A stretch of 64,000 nucleotides of DNA from Paracoccus xiamenensis (GTDB lineage: Bacteria; Pseudomonadota; Alphaproteobacteria; Rhodobacterales; Rhodobacteraceae): assembly GCF_011308835.1 (NCBI RefSeq), contig NZ_JAAOHY010000001.1:558001-622000 (forward strand). The letters run 5' to 3'. Of this stretch, positions 33,991 through 43,325 are shown piece after piece. Below the pieces are notes generated by a model that was given only the letters and a program-made list of their open reading frames with translations, did no database searches and was not told the DNA's origin. Position numbers and translations under genes: made by a program. Numbering within the stretch: position 1 is the first letter of the stretch; each line of letters opens with the position of its first letter.

Positions 33991-34500
33991 TCATGCCCGA
34001 TTGGCGGATGCGCGCATTGCCCAGCTGCGGATCCAGACCCCCAGCGACAGGCCGATCTCGGTCTGGATCAGGCAGATCAGGAAGTTGAAGGTGATCGACA
34101 GAAACAGCGCTGGCAGGGCGCGGGGCAGTGTTGCGCCGGCAAGGCCAAGGATGGCGGGCCAGGCATCAATCAGTGCGTGGCCTTCGGCCTTCAGCGCGAT
34201 TGCGGCCATTGCAAAGGGCAGTACGAAGGTGGCGGCGGCAAACAGAAGATAGGCCATAAGCCGGCTATAGGGGCGGCGCGTGGCCCAGTCGGGCTGCGCG
34301 GGCAGGGTGCCGCGCCACAAGGCGCCGACAATGGCGGCGGCCAGCACCGGCACGGCGGTGAAGACGATACCGCCGGCCGTCTGCGGAAGTGCGGCGTTGA
34401 AGATCGCGAACCACCAGACCAGAAGCAGGCCGGGCAGGGCGATCAGCAGGAACAGGCCCGCCAGACGCCACTTGCCCGCTTGTCCGGTCGCGGTGGTCAC
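33991..34500 (-). CDS. Integral membrane protein, unknown function
   Basis: A 169-residue protein with four likely membrane segments, near residues 12-33 ([19 protein letters not shown]), 42-61 ([20 protein letters not shown]), 82-105 ([20 protein letters not shown]) and 129-150 ([20 protein letters not shown]). The ends are charged. The start lies inside the gatB stop region (ATGA overlap), so it is translated after gatB. I recognise no family; the pairing with gatB may be only transcriptional. Confidence 0.8.
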   Translation of the reverse strand: MTTATGQAGKWRLAGLFLLIALPGLLLVWWFAIFNAALPQTAGGIVFTAVPVLAAAIVGALWRGTLPAQPDWATRRPYSRLMAYLLFAAATFVLPFAMAAIALKAEGHALIDAWPAILGLAGATLPRALPALFLSITFNFLICLIQTEIGLSLGVWIRSWAMRASANRA

Positions 34501-36011
34501 AGGCCCAGCTTCTGCGCCACCAGTTCATTGACGGCGGCCGGGTTGGCCTTGCCGCCGGTGGCTTTCAGCACCTGACCGACGAACCAGCCTGCCAGCTTGG
34601 GGTTGGCCTTGGCTTTTTCGACCTGTGCCGGGTTCTCGGCGATGATCGCATCGACTGCTGCCTCGATTGCGCCCAGATCGGTGACCTGCTTCATGCCGCG
34701 CGATTCCACGATCTCGGCCGGGTCGCCGCCTTCGGTCCAGACGATCTCGAACAGGTCCTTGGCGATCTTGCCTGAAATGTCGCCCTTGCTGATCAGGTCG
34801 ATGATCCCGCCAAGCTGAGCGGAGCTGACGGGAGAGGTTTCGACCGTCAGGCCTTCCTTGTTCAGGCGGCCAAACAGCTCGTTGATGACCCAGTTCGCGG
34901 CCATCTTGCCATCGCGGCCTGCGGCCACGGCCTCGAAATAATCGGCATTCTCGACCTCGGCGGTCAGGACGCTTGCGTCATATTCCGAAAGCCCCAGCAC
35001 TGTGACGAAGCGCGCCATCTTGGCGCCCGGCAGTTCGGGCAGCGCGGCCTTGATGTCGTCGACCCAGGCCTGTTCGATTTCCAGCGGCAGAAGGTCGGGA
35101 TCGGGGAAATAGCGATAATCGTGCGCTTCCTCCTTCGATCGCATCGACCGGGTTTCGCCCTTGTCCGGGTCATACAGGCGGGTTTCCTGAACGATCTTGC
35201 CGCCGTCTTCGATGATGGCGATCTGGCGGCGGGCTTCGTATTCGATGGCGGCCTGAATGAAGCGCAGCGAGTTCATGTTCTTGATTTCGCAGCGCGTGCC
35301 CAGCACGCCGAAATCGCCGGTTTCCATGAAGCGTTCGTAATCGCCGGGCTTGCAGACGCTGACATTCACGTCGGCGCGCAGGTTGCCGTTCTGCATATTG
35401 CCGTCGCAGGTGCCCAGATAGCGCATGATCTGGCGCAGCTTGCTGACATAGGCGGCGGCTTCTTCCGGCCCGCGGATGTCGGGACGGCTGACGATTTCCA
35501 TCAGCGCCACGCCCGTGCGGTTGAAATCGACGAAGGACATGTTCGGGTCCATGTCATGGATCGACTTGCCCGCATCCTGTTCCAGGTGGATGCGTTCGAC
35601 ACGGACGCGGCGCGCGACACCGGGGCCCATATCGACGATGATTTCGCCCTCGCCCACGATGGGGTGGTAAAGCTGGCTGATCTGATAACCCTGCGGCAGG
35701 TCGGGATAGAAATAGTTCTTGCGATCGAAGGCCGAGGTCAGGTTGATCGCGGCGTTCAGCCCCAGCCCTGTCTTGACCGCCTGTTCGACGCAGAATTCGT
35801 TGATGACCGGCAGCATGCCCGGCATGGCCGCGTCAACGAAGGCGACGTTGCTGTTGGGCTCGGCCCCGAAGGTGGTCGAGGCACCGGAAAACAGCTTGGC
35901 ATTGCTGCTGACCTGCGCATGCACCTCCAGCCCGATCACCAGCTCCCAGTCCGATTTGGCACCGGCAATGCGCTTGGGTTCAGGCGTGGTGAATTCGAGA
36001 TGGTCGAGCAT
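34497..36011 (-). CDS. gatB: Aspartyl/glutamyl-tRNA(Asn/Gln) amidotransferase subunit B
   Basis: A 504-residue subunit of GatCAB, which converts Glu-tRNA(Gln) and Asp-tRNA(Asn) to the amidated forms. The N-terminal signature is [20 protein letters not shown], then [20 protein letters not shown], the core [20 protein letters not shown], and [14 protein letters not shown]. The C-terminal YqeY-like domain is complete to [15 protein letters not shown]. The start at 36011 ([14 protein letters not shown]) fits the family. GatA and GatC are not in the window. A four-base overlap with the next gene shows an operon. The 226 bases upstream hold no recognised element. Confidence 0.96.
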   Translation of the reverse strand: MLDHLEFTTPEPKRIAGAKSDWELVIGLEVHAQVSSNAKLFSGASTTFGAEPNSNVAFVDAAMPGMLPVINEFCVEQAVKTGLGLNAAINLTSAFDRKNYFYPDLPQGYQISQLYHPIVGEGEIIVDMGPGVARRVRVERIHLEQDAGKSIHDMDPNMSFVDFNRTGVALMEIVSRPDIRGPEEAAAYVSKLRQIMRYLGTCDGNMQNGNLRADVNVSVCKPGDYERFMETGDFGVLGTRCEIKNMNSLRFIQAAIEYEARRQIAIIEDGGKIVQETRLYDPDKGETRSMRSKEEAHDYRYFPDPDLLPLEIEQAWVDDIKAALPELPGAKMARFVTVLGLSEYDASVLTAEVENADYFEAVAAGRDGKMAANWVINELFGRLNKEGLTVETSPVSSAQLGGIIDLISKGDISGKIAKDLFEIVWTEGGDPAEIVESRGMKQVTDLGAIEAAVDAIIAENPAQVEKAKANPKLAGWFVGQVLKATGGKANPAAVNELVAQKLGL

Positions 36012-36237
36012 GGCGTCTATCCTGTCTTGTCGCCCCGGTTTCTATGCCGGGCAGCCCGCGCGGGCAAGGGCCGAGGGCCGCAGAGGCTGGCCGCGTCCTG
36101 TCAGGGGCCTATGGCACGAATGACACCGTGGATCACCAAAATGGCGATCTTCCCGGATTCTTTACCAGCGACGGCTATTCACGCGCCGCATGATCGTCTA
36201 GCCGGCGGCAGAGAACCAATAACCGCAAGCGTGGATA

Positions 36238-36891
36238 ATGCGTAAACTCGTTAAACTGGCCATTCTGGCCACAGGCATTGCCGTCGCAGGCTGCGACAGT
36301 GCCAGTATCGGCAAATCGGCCGTGGATGCGCCGACGCTGAATGCGGGCCAACCCGGCCTGACCCGGCGGGCGCTGTCGAAGCTGCCGGGGGCAGAGCCGT
36401 TGCCCTCGATGAACTGGGACGGGCGCGACAGCAGCGCCGAATGGACCGATGCGACGCTTGCGGCGCTGGATGCCGAAGGCGCGGTGCTGATGTCGCGGGT
36501 GCCGTCGGACGTGATGGAGTTCTGCCCCGCCTATGCCAGCCAAAGCCCAGAGAACCGCAAGGCTTTCTGGGCCGGCCTGTTGTCGGCCGTGGCGAAATAC
36601 GAAAGCAGCCACAATCCGCGCGCCAAGGGCGGCAGTGGCCGCTATCAGGGGCTGATGCAGATCTCGACCGCGACGGCGCGGAATTTCGGCTGCGGTGGCT
36701 CGATGCTGGACGGCAGGGCGAACATGGCCTGTGCGGTCAGGATCGCAGCGAACCAGGTCGGGCGGGACAACGCCATTGCGCGGGGCAATGGTGGCTGGCG
36801 CGGGGTTGCGCGCGACTGGATGCCGCTGCGCAACAATTCCAAGCGGGCAGCGATCGCCGGCTGGACCAGCAAGCAATCATACTGCCGGTAA
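36238..36891 (+). CDS. Lipoprotein lytic transglycosylase (SLT domain)
   Basis: A 217-residue protein. The signal peptide ends in the lipobox VAGC (Cys at residue 19), followed by Asp at +2, which in enterobacteria means retention in the inner membrane. The SLT fold is seen from residue about 112: GLLSAVAKYESSHNPRAKGG, with Glu of YESS as catalytic acid, then GRYQGLMQISTATARNFGC and the late NGGWRGVARDWMPL. It would cut peptidoglycan between MurNAc and GlcNAc. The linker before the domain is long and low in motifs. A two-way terminator follows. Confidence 0.87.
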   Translation: MRKLVKLAILATGIAVAGCDSASIGKSAVDAPTLNAGQPGLTRRALSKLPGAEPLPSMNWDGRDSSAEWTDATLAALDAEGAVLMSRVPSDVMEFCPAYASQSPENRKAFWAGLLSAVAKYESSHNPRAKGGSGRYQGLMQISTATARNFGCGGSMLDGRANMACAVRIAANQVGRDNAIARGNGGWRGVARDWMPLRNNSKRAAIAGWTSKQSYCR

Positions 36892-36893
36892 CG

Positions 36894-36919
36894 AAAAGGG
36901 GCGCCGTTGCGCCCCTTTC
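36894..36919. terminator. Bidirectional terminator between the transglycosylase and M20 peptidase genes
   Basis: Perfect 10-base-pair stem AAAGGGGCGC (36895-36904) / GCGCCCCTTT (36909-36918), loop CGTT. A/T-rich arm ends allow use on both strands, between two convergent genes. Confidence 0.85.
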
Positions 36920-36921
36920 CA

Positions 36922-38304
36922 TCAGCGAAGTGCTGCAAGGATGCGCGCCCAGCTGCGCGCGCCCTTGGCAAAGCTTTCGACGTCGTATTTTTCATTCGGG
37001 GAATGGATGCGGTCGGATTCCTTGGCAAAGCCGATCAGCATCGTGTCCATGTTCAGGATGCGCTTGAAGTCGCCGGCGATGGGGATCGACCCGCCCATGC
37101 CGATAAAGACTGCCTCGCGGCCCCATTCCTCGCTCAGTGCCTGTTTTGCCGTTTCAAAAGCCGGGTCCGACAGGTCCATCACCGCTGCGGGCGATCCGCC
37201 ATGTTCGTGGAATTCAACGCGGCAATCGGCGGGGATATAGCTTTCGACATGGGCGCGGAAGGCGCTGCGGATCTTGTCGGGGTCTTGGGTACCGGTCAGG
37301 CGGAAGCTGACCTTGGCGCGGGCTTCGGCTGGCAACACGGTCTTGAAGCCGTCGCCGGTATAACCGCCAGTGATGCCGTTGATTTCCGCCGTCGGCTGGT
37401 TCCAGACCATTTCCAGCGGCATCCGGCCCTTTTCGCCCACGGGGTGTTTCAGTCCGACACGGGACAGGAATTCCTCGGCGTCGAAATTCAGCGCCTCCCA
37501 GTCGCGGCGAAGATCGTCCGACAGTTCCTCGACGCCGTCATAGAAGCCGGGCAGGGTGACGCGGCCGTTTTCGTCCTTGAGTGCCGCCAGCGCGTTGCAC
37601 AGGATCTGAATCGGGTTCGCGGCCAGTCCGCCGAAGCTGCCCGAATGCAGATCCTGATTGGCGGCGTGGACGATGATCTCCTCGCCCACCAAGCCGCGCA
37701 ACTGGCTGGAAATCGCCGGGCGGCCATCTGCGGCCCGTGCGGTATCGCAGATCAGCGCCAGCGACTGCGACAACTCGTCACGGTTGGCTTCAAGAAACGG
37801 GATCAAGGATGGCGAGCCGGATTCCTCCTCGCCCTCGAACAACAAGGTCAGCCCCGAGGGCAGCGCGCCATGCACATCCTTCCATGCCCGGCAGGCCTCG
37901 ACGAAGGTCATCAGCTGGCCCTTGTCGTCAGATGCGCCGCGCCCCCGGATGACCGGACCCTCGTCGGTTTCCTCGATGGCGGGGTCGAAGGGCGGGCGGT
38001 TCCAAAGGTTCAGCGGATCGACCGGCTGCACATCGTAGTGGCCATAGAAAAGAATAGTTCTTTCAGTGCCTTGCGGGGTGGATGCGACAACCATGGGATG
38101 GCCCTCTGTCTCGCGGATTTCGGCAGCGAAGCCGAGAACGCGCAGCTCGTTCACCAGCCAGGTCGCAGCGTCGAAAACATCGCTGTCATGGGCGGGGTCG
38201 GTCGAGATCGAGGGGATGCGCAGAAAGCCCATCAGCCGCTCGATTGCCTGGGGCAGATCGGCGTCCAGCCGGTTCAGAACTTCGTCGAGCTTTTGGTCTG
38301 CCAT
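36922..38304 (-). CDS. M20 family dipeptidase/metallopeptidase
   Basis: A 460-residue zinc peptidase of the M20/M25/M40 type. Metal ligands and catalytic residues are seen in FYGHYDVQPVDPLNLW (His and Asp, near residues 92-95), GRGASDDKGQLM (Asp near residue 126), FEGEEESGSPSL (Glu pair near residue 161) and LICDTARAADGRP. The dimerisation domain lies in the middle, around 190-350. The ending with IGMGGSIPIAGDFKRIL carries the final ligand region. It probably hydrolyses dipeptides in the cytosol. No signal peptide. The gene is alone, divergent from hemA; 156 bases with an Fnr box separate them. Confidence 0.92.
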   Translation of the reverse strand: MADQKLDEVLNRLDADLPQAIERLMGFLRIPSISTDPAHDSDVFDAATWLVNELRVLGFAAEIRETEGHPMVVASTPQGTERTILFYGHYDVQPVDPLNLWNRPPFDPAIEETDEGPVIRGRGASDDKGQLMTFVEACRAWKDVHGALPSGLTLLFEGEEESGSPSLIPFLEANRDELSQSLALICDTARAADGRPAISSQLRGLVGEEIIVHAANQDLHSGSFGGLAANPIQILCNALAALKDENGRVTLPGFYDGVEELSDDLRRDWEALNFDAEEFLSRVGLKHPVGEKGRMPLEMVWNQPTAEINGITGGYTGDGFKTVLPAEARAKVSFRLTGTQDPDKIRSAFRAHVESYIPADCRVEFHEHGGSPAAVMDLSDPAFETAKQALSEEWGREAVFIGMGGSIPIAGDFKRILNMDTMLIGFAKESDRIHSPNEKYDVESFAKGARSWARILAALR

Positions 38305-38387
38305 GGTATTCCTGACTGTTTTGCTGTGGATAAACGCGTGGAAACGATTGGCGAATATTCAGAAATTTGCCCTGTTCCTTGCGGCAT

Positions 38388-38401
38388 TTGACACTTATCA
38401 A
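38388..38401. promoter_or_regulatory. Fnr-type box upstream of hemA
   Basis: TTGAC-ACTT-ATCAA, matching the TTGAY-N4-RTCAA pattern on both half-sites. Its centre is 41 bases before the start site expected from CATGAT (38423-38428), the spacing of an Fnr-activated (class II) promoter. A role in anaerobic induction of hemA is inferred. Confidence 0.8.
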
Positions 38402-38460
38402 TGTGGGGTCCGCACGATTTGACATGATCGCCCCCAGCAAGCAAGGCAAGGGACCCCGCG

Positions 38461-39690
38461 ATGGATTATAACGCCGCTCTCGACCAGGCTATTGGCAAGC
38501 TGCATGATGAAGGCCGCTACCGTACCTTTATCGATATCGAACGTCGCAAGGGTGCTTTTCCGCATGCGATCTGGACCCGCCCCGATGGGACCGAACAGCA
38601 GATCACGGTCTGGTGCGGCAATGATTATCTGGGCATGGGTCAACACCCGGCGGTTCTGGCGGCCATGCACGAGGCGCTGGATGCCACCGGTGCAGGCTCT
38701 GGCGGGACGCGCAACATCTCGGGGACGACGGTCTATCACAAGAAGCTGGAAGCCGAACTGGCCGACCTGCACAGCAAGGAAGCCGCGCTTGTCTTTTCCA
38801 GCGCCTATATCGCCAATGACGCGACGCTTTCGACGCTGCGCAAGCTGTTTCCCGGTCTGATCATCTATTCCGACGCGCTGAACCACGCCTCGATGATCGA
38901 GGGGATCAAGCGTTTCGACGGCGCCAAGCGGATCTTCCGCCACAATGACGTGGCCCATCTGCGCGAGTTGCTGGAGGCAGACGATCCCGAGGCGCCGAAA
39001 CTGATCGCCTTCGAATCGATCTATTCGATGGATGGCGATTTCGGCCCGATCGAGGCGATTTGCGACCTCGCCGATGAATTCAACGCGCTGACCTATCTGG
39101 ACGAGGTTCACGCCGTCGGCATGTATGGCCCCCGCGGTGGCGGCGTCGCCGAACGCGACGGGCTGACGGGGCGCATCGACATTTTCAACGGCACGCTGGG
39201 CAAGGCTTTCGGCGTTTTCGGCGGCTATATCGCCGCTTCGGCCAAGATGGTCGACGCCATCCGCTCTTATGCTCCGGGCTTCATCTTTACCACTTCGCTG
39301 CCGCCGGCCGTGGCCGCAGGTGCCGCCGCCTCGATTGCTTTCCTGAAGACGGAAGCGGGGCAGAAGCTGCGCGATGCCCAGCAATTGCACGCCCGCATCC
39401 TGAAAATGCGCCTGAAAAGCCTTGGCATGCCGATCATCGATCATGGCAGCCATATCGTGCCGGTCCATGTCGGCCATCCGGTGCATTGCAAGGCGCTGTC
39501 CGACATGCTGTTGAACGATTTTGGCATCTATGTGCAGCCGATCAACTTCCCGACCGTGCCGCGCGGTACAGAACGGCTGCGCTTCACGCCCTCGCCGGTC
39601 CACACCCCCGATCAGATCGATACGCTGGTGCGGGGGATGGATGCGCTCTGGGCACAGTGCAAACTGAATCGCTCGGCTGCCGTGGCGTGA
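38461..39690 (+). CDS. hemA: 5-aminolevulinate synthase
   Basis: A 409-residue PLP enzyme of the Shemin pathway, which joins glycine and succinyl-CoA. Motifs: [12 protein letters not shown] near residue 55, GTRNISGT near residue 81, [20 protein letters not shown] near residues 215-234 and the PLP lysine in [17 protein letters not shown] near residue 245. It is complete and of the usual length for alphaproteobacterial HemA. The upstream Fnr box predicts higher expression at low oxygen. Nothing in the protein suggests a start other than the ATG at 38461 ([15 protein letters not shown]). The next gene on the strand is RodZ-like, with 114 bases between. Confidence 0.96.
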   Translation: MDYNAALDQAIGKLHDEGRYRTFIDIERRKGAFPHAIWTRPDGTEQQITVWCGNDYLGMGQHPAVLAAMHEALDATGAGSGGTRNISGTTVYHKKLEAELADLHSKEAALVFSSAYIANDATLSTLRKLFPGLIIYSDALNHASMIEGIKRFDGAKRIFRHNDVAHLRELLEADDPEAPKLIAFESIYSMDGDFGPIEAICDLADEFNALTYLDEVHAVGMYGPRGGGVAERDGLTGRIDIFNGTLGKAFGVFGGYIAASAKMVDAIRSYAPGFIFTTSLPPAVAAGAAASIAFLKTEAGQKLRDAQQLHARILKMRLKSLGMPIIDHGSHIVPVHVGHPVHCKALSDMLLNDFGIYVQPINFPTVPRGTERLRFTPSPVHTPDQIDTLVRGMDALWAQCKLNRSAAVA

Positions 39691-39804
39691 CCACGCTGAC
39701 GGGGTGAACCCCTCTCGCGTCTGTGATAACCTTGTCTTAACTAAGTTGTGCAAAGTTGCGATTCGCGCGACATGCATGGGGCAGAGAGTATAGGACAGGC
39801 GTTA

Positions 39805-41094
39805 ATGATCGGGCTGCCGGCAAAATCGTCGTCACAGCAGGGCTTCGACACCGAAGCTCAGGATGAAGGCATGGATTCGCCTCTGGGCGATATCATGCGG
39901 GGGGAACGGGCGACGCTGGGCAAGTCGCTGCTGGATGTGCAGCGAGAGCTGCGAATCCGGGCCAGCTATATTGCCGCGATCGAGAATTGCGACATCAAGG
40001 CCTTTGACGCGCCCAGCTTCATCTCTGGCTATGTGCGGTCTTATGCGCGCTATCTGAAGATGGACCCCGATTGGGTGTTCCGCCGCTTTTGTGCCGAATC
40101 GGGCTTCTCGCCCACCCATGGCATGGCCCCCGCGGCGTCGGGCCCGAAGCCGCAGCGCCGTCCCTCCGACCCGGCAGAGGCGCTGGCGAATCCGCGTGCG
40201 CTGTTCATCCCCCAGCCCGAATCCTTCTGGTCCTCGGTCGAGCCGCGCGCCATCGGTTCGCTGGTGGTGCTGATCGCGCTGGTAACCGGGCTTGGTTATG
40301 GTGGCTGGTCGGTCTTGCAGGAACTGCAGAAGGTGAACCTGACGCCGGGCGATCAGGTGCCGGGCGTGACCGCCGCGCTGGATCCGGCCGAAACCACGAC
40401 CCAGCCGGTGTTGGAAGACGGCGAAGACCTGGCCGTCAACCTGCCTCAGCCTGAAGGTATCGACCGCATCTATCGCCCGCAGGTGCTTGAGGTGCCGGTG
40501 CTGACCGCGCGCGACGGCCCGATCGCCTCGATCGACCCCGAACTGCCGAGCCCGACCGAGCTTGCATCAGCTGCCGCGGCGCAGGATGCTCAGGTCGGCA
40601 CGGTTCCTGCGGTTGCGGTCGAAGCGGCTGGCCGAGTGCTGGCCAGGGCCACCGATTACGGCCCACAATTGCCCGCCGACGAAATGGCGGTGCGCACGGT
40701 TGCGATGGATGCGCCGGAATTGGAGCTGCTGGCGGTGCGTCCGGCATGGGTGCGCGTCACCTCGGCCGACGGCACGGTGCTGCTGGAAAAGACCATGGAT
40801 GCCGGTGAACGCTTTGCCCTGCCCAAACTGGAATCGCCGCCCGTTCTGCGGGCCGGCAATTCGGGCGCGATCTATTTCGCGGTGAATGGCCGCACCTATG
40901 GCCCCGCCGCACCAGGCGCGCAGGTGGTCAAGAATGTCGAGCTGTCGCCTGCCAGTCTGACCGCGAAATATGTCTTTGCCGACCTGTCGAAGGACGAGGA
41001 TCTGAAGAAAATGGTCGCCATGGCCTCTGCCGATCCGGACCTGATTCAGGGCGATGCCGCCGACGCCCAGCCGGTTTCTTTAGGTCAGCAATAG
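39805..41094 (+). CDS. rodZ: RodZ-like membrane protein with N-terminal helix-turn-helix
   Basis: A protein of about 429 residues. Near residues 28-90 lies the RodZ-type HTH_25 domain (SPLGDIMRGERATLGKSLLD, RASYIAAIENCDIKAFDAPS, YVRSYARYLKMDP). One membrane segment follows near 150-172 (GSLVVLIALVTGLGYGGWSV). Then a long variable region and a C-terminal DUF4115 beta domain (RVTSADGTVLLEKTMDAGER to AAPGAQVVKNV). RodZ links MreB to the cell-wall machinery. The start is uncertain: the ATG at 39805 has AGGACAGG before it, an ATG at 39772 and a GTG at 39748 are also in frame. A convergent terminator follows. Confidence 0.85.
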   Translation: MIGLPAKSSSQQGFDTEAQDEGMDSPLGDIMRGERATLGKSLLDVQRELRIRASYIAAIENCDIKAFDAPSFISGYVRSYARYLKMDPDWVFRRFCAESGFSPTHGMAPAASGPKPQRRPSDPAEALANPRALFIPQPESFWSSVEPRAIGSLVVLIALVTGLGYGGWSVLQELQKVNLTPGDQVPGVTAALDPAETTTQPVLEDGEDLAVNLPQPEGIDRIYRPQVLEVPVLTARDGPIASIDPELPSPTELASAAAAQDAQVGTVPAVAVEAAGRVLARATDYGPQLPADEMAVRTVAMDAPELELLAVRPAWVRVTSADGTVLLEKTMDAGERFALPKLESPPVLRAGNSGAIYFAVNGRTYGPAAPGAQVVKNVELSPASLTAKYVFADLSKDEDLKKMVAMASADPDLIQGDAADAQPVSLGQQ

Positions 41095-41119
41095 GCCGCA
41101 ATCAATTGATGCGGATGCA

Positions 41120-41148
41120 AAAGGCTCGCGTCGGTGGCGCGAGCCTTT
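41120..41148. terminator. Bidirectional terminator between rodZ and hemN
   Basis: Perfect 11-base-pair stem AAAGGCTCGCG (41120-41130) / CGCGAGCCTTT (41138-41148) with loop TCGGTGG, lying between two convergent stops (41094 and 41164). Confidence 0.85.
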
Positions 41149-41163
41149 CTGCTTGGTAACGGA

Positions 41164-42522
41164 TCAGATCGCCGTCGAATGCCCGCTGGCGGCCATGTCA
41201 TAGGCGTCCAGCCGGCGCGCGATCATCCGGGTCAGGGGACGGCCTTCGGGGGGGATGTTCAGGCTGCCATCAGGTTCAATCTGGACCATGTTGCCGAAAT
41301 GGGCGGCAATCGGTGCGAAAAGCTGCGCCAGCGCCGTCCGGTCCAGCCCGAACTGCGCGCCCATCTCTGCCGCGTCGATGCGGAAATCGCACATCAGCGC
41401 CTCGATCATACGGGCGCGCCATTTGTCTTCGGCCGTGAAGGCATGCCCGCGCGAGACGGACAGCCGGCCCGCGCGGATCGCCTTGGTATGCGCGGCGGTC
41501 GCCGGGGCGTTCTGCGCGAAACCCTGCGGATAATGCGAGATGGACGACGCCCCGAGCCCCACCAGCGCCTCTGCCTGATCGTCGGTGTAGCCCTGAAAAT
41601 TCCGCCTCAGCTTGCCAGCCTTCTGCGCCGTCGCCAGCCCGTCATCGGGGCGGGCGAAATGGTCGATGCCGATCTGGACATAGCCGTCGGCCAGGAAAAG
41701 CTCCTGCGCGGTGTTGAACAGATCCAGCCGTGCCTCGGGCGAGGGCAGGGCGTCGGAGGGGATCATCACCTGCCGCTTGGCCATCCAGGGCACATGGGCA
41801 TATCCATACAGCGCCACCCGGTCGGGCGACAGCGCCAGCAGCTTTTGCACCGAATCTGCGACCCGGCGACGGTCCTGATGCGGCAGACCATACAGGATAT
41901 CGGCGTTGACGCTGGCGATGCCGCGGGCGCGAATAATCTCGACCGCCTCGGCGGTGATCTCGAAACTCTGGTCGCGGCCGATGGTTTTCTGGATCTCGGG
42001 GTCGAAATCCTGCACGCCGATGCTGGCGCGGGTCAGCCCGGCCTCTGCCAGCGCATCCATGCGGGCGTCGTCGATCTCGTTCGGGTCGATCTCGACCGAG
42101 AATTCGGCGCCGTCGGCCAGCGGGAAGGCATCAAACACTGCACCAGCCACACGGCGCATCATGTCGGGCGGCATCAGCGTGGGCGTCCCGCCGCCCCAAT
42201 GCAGCCGCGACAGCCGGATGCCGGGGGCGAGATTGGCCTTCAGCAGTTCCAGCTCTGCGAGCAGCACATCGGCATAGGCGCGCACCGGGTCGTCCGATTG
42301 CGTGCCCTGCGTGCGGCAGGCGCAGAACCAGCACAGCCGGCGACAGAACGGCACATGCATGTACAGCGAGATCGCCGAGCCTGCCGGAATGGCGGCCTGC
42401 CAGGCGGCGGCATCGGCCGGCCCGATCGCAGGTTTGAACTGCGTGGCCGGCGGATAAGAGGTATAGCGCGGCACGCGTGCGTCAAACAGTCCCAGCCGCG
42501 AGAGTTGCGATTCATGTGTCAT
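41164..42522 (-). CDS. hemN: Oxygen-independent coproporphyrinogen III oxidase
   Basis: A 452-residue radical SAM enzyme converting coproporphyrinogen III to protoporphyrinogen IX without oxygen. The cluster motif CRRLCWFCACRTQ (C-x3-C-x2-C plus a further Cys) lies near residue 60, preceded by the typical YTSYPPATQF and SLYMHVPFC. Then comes RLHWGGGTPTLM and VEIDPNEID. The C-terminal HemN domain is complete. The start at 42522 (MTHESQLSRLGLFDARVPRY) matches relatives; a longer frame to 42579 would run over the Fnr box. There is no Shine-Dalgarno sequence before this ATG and the predicted transcription start is at or 1-2 bases before it. Confidence 0.95.
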   Translation of the reverse strand: MTHESQLSRLGLFDARVPRYTSYPPATQFKPAIGPADAAAWQAAIPAGSAISLYMHVPFCRRLCWFCACRTQGTQSDDPVRAYADVLLAELELLKANLAPGIRLSRLHWGGGTPTLMPPDMMRRVAGAVFDAFPLADGAEFSVEIDPNEIDDARMDALAEAGLTRASIGVQDFDPEIQKTIGRDQSFEITAEAVEIIRARGIASVNADILYGLPHQDRRRVADSVQKLLALSPDRVALYGYAHVPWMAKRQVMIPSDALPSPEARLDLFNTAQELFLADGYVQIGIDHFARPDDGLATAQKAGKLRRNFQGYTDDQAEALVGLGASSISHYPQGFAQNAPATAAHTKAIRAGRLSVSRGHAFTAEDKWRARMIEALMCDFRIDAAEMGAQFGLDRTALAQLFAPIAAHFGNMVQIEPDGSLNIPPEGRPLTRMIARRLDAYDMAASGHSTAI

Positions 42523-42556
42523 GGGCGTAGCAATAACTTGCGCACAGGATAATTCA

Positions 42557-42570
42557 TTGATGCAAGTCAA
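42557..42570. promoter_or_regulatory. Fnr-type box between hemN and fnr, overlapping the fnr start codon
   Basis: TTGAT-GCAA-GTCAA, matching the Fnr pattern. Centre at 42563.5, 41 bases before the first base of hemN. On the plus strand it covers the likely fnr start codon (42560). Suggests activation of hemN and self-control of fnr. Confidence 0.75.
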
Positions 42571-43324
42571 GCTGAACACGGCCGAAAGGCCCCCAAGCCA
42601 GGCACTGGTCAGTTGCGATGATTGCCCGATCCGTTACCGGGCGGTCTGCGCGAATTGCGAAGCCGGCGATCTCGAGCGGCTCGAAGCGGCGAAATATGAC
42701 CGTAGCTATCAGGCTGGGCAGGTGATCGCCTGGGCGGGTGAGCGGATGGACTTCGTGGCCTCGCTGATCGGCGGCGTCGCCAGCCTGACGCAGACGCTGG
42801 AAGATGGGCGTACGCAGATGGTCGGCCTGTTGCTGCCCAGCGATTTTCTGGGCCGCCCCGGTCGCGATAGGGCCAGCTATACAGTTACCGCAGTCACCGA
42901 CGTGACCTTGTGCTGCTTTCGCCGCAAGCCCTTCGAGGCGATGATGGCGCATAATCCGCGCATTCCGGCACGGCTGCTGGAAATGACCCTGGACGAGTTG
43001 GACGCAGCCCGCGAATGGCTGATGCTACTGGGCCGAAAATCCGCGCGCGAAAAGATCGCCTCGTTCCTGGCCATTCTCGCCCGGCGAGAGGCGGCGCTGA
43101 AGCGGCAGCGTCCCGGTGGTGCGATCGACCTGACCCTGCCGCTGACACGCGAGGCGATGGCCGATTACCTGGGGCTGACGCTGGAAACGGTCAGCAGGCA
43201 GATGTCGGCGCTGAAGCGCGACAATCTGATAGAATTGCGTGGCAAGCGTGGTGTGGTGCTGGTCGATTACGAGCTGCTGCTGGCCGAAAGCGGCGACGAT
43301 GAGGATGGCGGGCTGATCAACTGA
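42560..43324 (+). CDS. fnr: Fnr/FnrL-type oxygen-sensing transcription regulator
   Basis: A 254-residue Crp/Fnr-family activator. The N-terminus has Cys at residues 19, 22, 30 and 33 (CDDCPIRYRAVCANC), typical of alphaproteobacterial FnrL/FnrP proteins, and a further Cys pair in VTLCCFRRKPF; these would bind an oxygen-sensitive [4Fe-4S] cluster. The cyclic-nucleotide-binding-like domain spans about 35-140. The C-terminal helix-turn-helix contains REAMADYLGLTLETVSRQMS with E-x2-S-R, which fits recognition of TTGAT half-sites. The start is the ATG at 42560, eleven bases after AGGA; an earlier in-frame ATG at 42521 would overlap hemN. It is convergent with the M48 gene, with one base between. 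Confidence 0.93.
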   Translation: MQVKLNTAERPPSQALVSCDDCPIRYRAVCANCEAGDLERLEAAKYDRSYQAGQVIAWAGERMDFVASLIGGVASLTQTLEDGRTQMVGLLLPSDFLGRPGRDRASYTVTAVTDVTLCCFRRKPFEAMMAHNPRIPARLLEMTLDELDAAREWLMLLGRKSAREKIASFLAILARREAALKRQRPGGAIDLTLPLTREAMADYLGLTLETVSRQMSALKRDNLIELRGKRGVVLVDYELLLAESGDDEDGGLIN

Positions 43325-43325
43325 T

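Noticed and set aside
38398..39777. Open frame of 459 codons antisense to hemA
   Set aside because: It lies wholly opposite hemA, which has all ALA synthase motifs; GC-rich DNA commonly leaves such frames open.
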